DNA of 13,496 nucleotides. Origin: an uncultured Agathobaculum sp. GTDB lineage: Bacteria > Bacillota > Clostridia > Oscillospirales > Butyricicoccaceae. Positions 12,181 to 13,496 of the stretch are shown here, piece by piece. Numbering within the stretch: position 1 is the stretch's first letter; each line of letters starts with the position of its first letter. The translations under genes and the position numbers were made by a program. The notes beneath the pieces were generated by a model, which was not told the origin of the DNA, did not search any database, and was given only the letters and a program-made list of their open reading frames with translations. The stretch lies in assembly GCA_944376955.1 (NCBI GenBank), contig CALWEB010000145.1:1-13496 (forward strand). Direction: 5' to 3'.

Positions 12181-13053
12181 TTATCTTGCCCGAAATGCTT
12201 CGTTGCGGAACTGGATTTTCCCCTCCAGCGCCTGCCGCAGCCGCTGGCACATGGCCTCGCGGTCACGGTTGAGCGTACCGGCCAAATTAACATAGTTTGA
12301 GGCATGGTTGGCACGGAAAATACTGCCTTCCGCATCAATATGCTCCAGCAGGACAAGCGTCTCGTGCGCAATCTCAATCGGGTTCATCAGGTAGAAACGG
12401 CCTTCCTGCCAGTCGCGCATCAGCGGCGTTTCCAGTTCAAAGAGCAGCGTCAGCAAGCCGATATATTCGGGCTTCATGCGCGAGAGCGCCTCGGCGGTCT
12501 TGACCGCGTGTTCTTCGGAAAGTTCGGTCGAACCAAGGCCTGCGATGCAGGTGACCGACAGTTTCATGCCCGCCGCTTTCACCATCAAGCCTGCGCGCAC
12601 GATCTCGTCGGCCGTTTCGCCCTTGTTGACGCGGCGCAACACCTCATCCGAACCGGATTCCAGGCCGAGGTAGATCATCTCCAGTCCCAGCTCGTGCAGC
12701 AGGTTCAGTTCCTCCTGCTTTTTGACCAGGATGGACGCGGGCGAGCCGTAACTGGTGACGCGCTCGCACTCGGGGAACACCTGCCGGATATAACGCAGGA
12801 TCTCCGCCATATGCTCGGCGCGGCACATGAGCGCGTCGCCGTCCGCGAGAAAGATGCGCCGGACGTTGGGATACATGCGGCGCGCCTCGTCAAAGTCGCG
12901 CTTGATGTCCTCCAACTTGCGCACGCGGAAGCGTTTCTCCTTATACATATCACAGAAGGTGCATTTGTTGTGGCTGCACCCGATCGTCACCTGCACGATC
13001 AGGCTGTACGCCTCAGAGGGCGGACGGAATACGCGGCCTTCATACTCGATCAT
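12181..13053 (-). CDS. Radical SAM protein with CX4CX2C cluster motif
   Basis: 290 residues. The 4Fe-4S cysteines are Cys26, Cys31 and Cys34 in GCSHNKCTFCDMYK, a CX4CX2C spacing rather than the canonical CX3CX2C; the aromatic residue before the last cysteine (Phe33) is as usual. Later blocks fit a radical SAM barrel: RIFLADGDALM (66-76), VTSYGSP, LELIYLGLESGSD-like LEMIYLGLESGSDEVL and VTCIAGLG, the last two being strand and SAM-contact regions. The general resemblance is to COG1032-type oxidoreductases of Clostridia annotated simply as radical SAM proteins; no partner domain or partner gene reveals a substrate. No B12 or SPASM domain. The start ATG at 13053 has AGGAGG 7 bases upstream. It lies 24 bases after the terminator of the preceding small gene, so its promoter is not evident. 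Confidence 0.9.
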   Translation of the reverse strand: MIEYEGRVFRPPSEAYSLIVQVTIGCSHNKCTFCDMYKEKRFRVRKLEDIKRDFDEARRMYPNVRRIFLADGDALMCRAEHMAEILRYIRQVFPECERVTSYGSPASILVKKQEELNLLHELGLEMIYLGLESGSDEVLRRVNKGETADEIVRAGLMVKAAGMKLSVTCIAGLGSTELSEEHAVKTAEALSRMKPEYIGLLTLLFELETPLMRDWQEGRFYLMNPIEIAHETLVLLEHIDAEGSIFRANHASNYVNLAGTLNRDREAMCQRLRQALEGKIQFRNEAFRAR

Positions 13054-13076
13054 GGGGGTTCCTCCTTGCTTTTTGT

Positions 13077-13115
13077 CAAAAAACAGCGGACGGAGGGGAA
13101 ATCCTCCGCCCGCTG
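13077..13115 (-). terminator. Strong intrinsic terminator after the acidic membrane protein gene
   Basis: On the minus strand, a 13-bp stem (13103-13115 with 13084-13096, one G-U pair) with a 6-base loop is followed by six T (13078-13083). It lies directly after the stop at 13120-13122 and before the radical SAM gene. Confidence 0.92.
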
Positions 13116-13119
13116 CCGC

Positions 13120-13452
13120 TTATTCTTCGGTTTTTTCTTCTTCGGAAGCCTTTTCCTCCGCCGCCTCTTGCTCGGCCGGCTCATCCGCTTCCGGAGCCTG
13201 CTCGTCGAACGAATCCTGATAGGCGTCATCCACTGCCGCGCATTCCTCCGCGCAGGCACAGGAAGCACAGTCGGACTCGTCGCGCATCATTTCCTCCAGC
13301 TCGTCCATAGCCTTGAGCTCCGCCTCGTGGTAAACTTCCTCTTCGCGCTTTTTCTGAAGCAGCACAAGCGCCGCCGTCGCGCCGGCCGCACATGCAAGGC
13401 TGGTCAGCAGCAGGGTCGCTTTGATTTTCGTCGAATTTTTCAAAGAATCCAC
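13120..13452 (-). CDS. Small single-pass membrane protein with acidic, cysteine-containing tail
   Basis: 110 residues. A short basic N-terminus (KNSTKIK) is followed by one membrane segment (about 12-32) rich in Ala and Leu, then QKKREEE as an inside-positive anchor, a helical acidic stretch, a four-cysteine cluster CASCACAEEC (62-71) and a very acidic Glu/Ala-rich tail ending EEEKTEE. The basic residues on both flanks make topology unclear. I do not recognise a family; the cysteines could bind metal but are packed unlike a standard site. The start is GTG at 13452, where GAGAGG lies very close (about 2 bases); TTG at 13443 would have better spacing, so the start is uncertain. TATGAT at 13490-13495 on this strand may be its -10, with the -35 outside the window. 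Terminator follows directly. Confidence 0.7.
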   Translation of the reverse strand: MDSLKNSTKIKATLLLTSLACAAGATAALVLLQKKREEEVYHEAELKAMDELEEMMRDESDCASCACAEECAAVDDAYQDSFDEQAPEADEPAEQEAAEEKASEEEKTEE

Positions 13453-13496
13453 TTCCTCTCAAAGTGATGCGGAATATTTATTTAACTTTATCATAC

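Noticed and set aside
12304..13467. 387-residue plus-strand open frame across the radical SAM gene and the small membrane protein gene
   Set aside because: It runs across two clearly coded minus-strand genes and a terminator, has no ribosome site, and its composition is antisense-like.

Overview
The window is a moderately GC-rich stretch (protein-coding parts clearly above 55% GC by eye, intergenic parts lower) from a low-redundancy bacterial chromosome. Strong AGGAGG-type ribosome binding sites, an ABC-F ATPase, a TepA/ClpP-like protease and an iron-dependent alcohol dehydrogenase point to an anaerobic Firmicute, most likely a gut Clostridia/Oscillospirales member. That placement is inference; no rRNA is present to settle it. 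No prophage, insertion sequence, tRNA or CRISPR array is visible.

Layout. On the minus strand, 1-3650 is a tight operon read ABC-F ATPase, YdcF/DUF218 membrane protein, release factor 1 (prfA, cut by the window edge). A second minus-strand unit, 3965-5242, holds a cyclophilin (ppiB type) and a glycerophosphodiesterase-like protein whose catalytic residues look lost. A 350-base intergenic region rich in DnaA-box-like 9-mers separates it from the plus-strand TepA/ClpP-like protease (5590-6273). Then come about 1.28 kb without a credible protein gene. After that, on the plus strand: an iron-containing alcohol dehydrogenase (7556-8713), L-asparaginase (8923-9828) and a 42-residue small protein (9996-10124). 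The rest is minus strand: a six-helix YjdF-like membrane protein overlapping RNase HI, a zinc-dependent phospholipase C-fold protein, a radical SAM protein, and a small acidic membrane protein.

The most striking content is RNA. (1) The 1.28 kb gap carries, on the minus strand, a near-consensus sigma-A promoter, then about 1.04 kb that is purine-rich, free of long ORFs and dense in nested hairpins, including an 18-bp helix pairing segments about 510 nt apart. It ends in a hairpin that is perfect only when read on that strand. This looks like an undescribed or unrecognised large ornate noncoding RNA. (2) Two roughly 170-nt copies of a five-hairpin element sit directly after the stop codons of two unrelated genes (after the GDPD-like gene and after the alcohol dehydrogenase). 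They share loops and linkers while the stems differ by compensatory changes. (3) The alcohol dehydrogenase leader carries an intrinsic terminator immediately before the ribosome binding site, suggesting attenuation.

The genes do not form one pathway. They are mostly housekeeping functions (translation termination, ribosome-associated ATPase, protein folding, RNA/DNA hybrid removal, proteolysis) mixed with fermentative and amino-acid metabolism.
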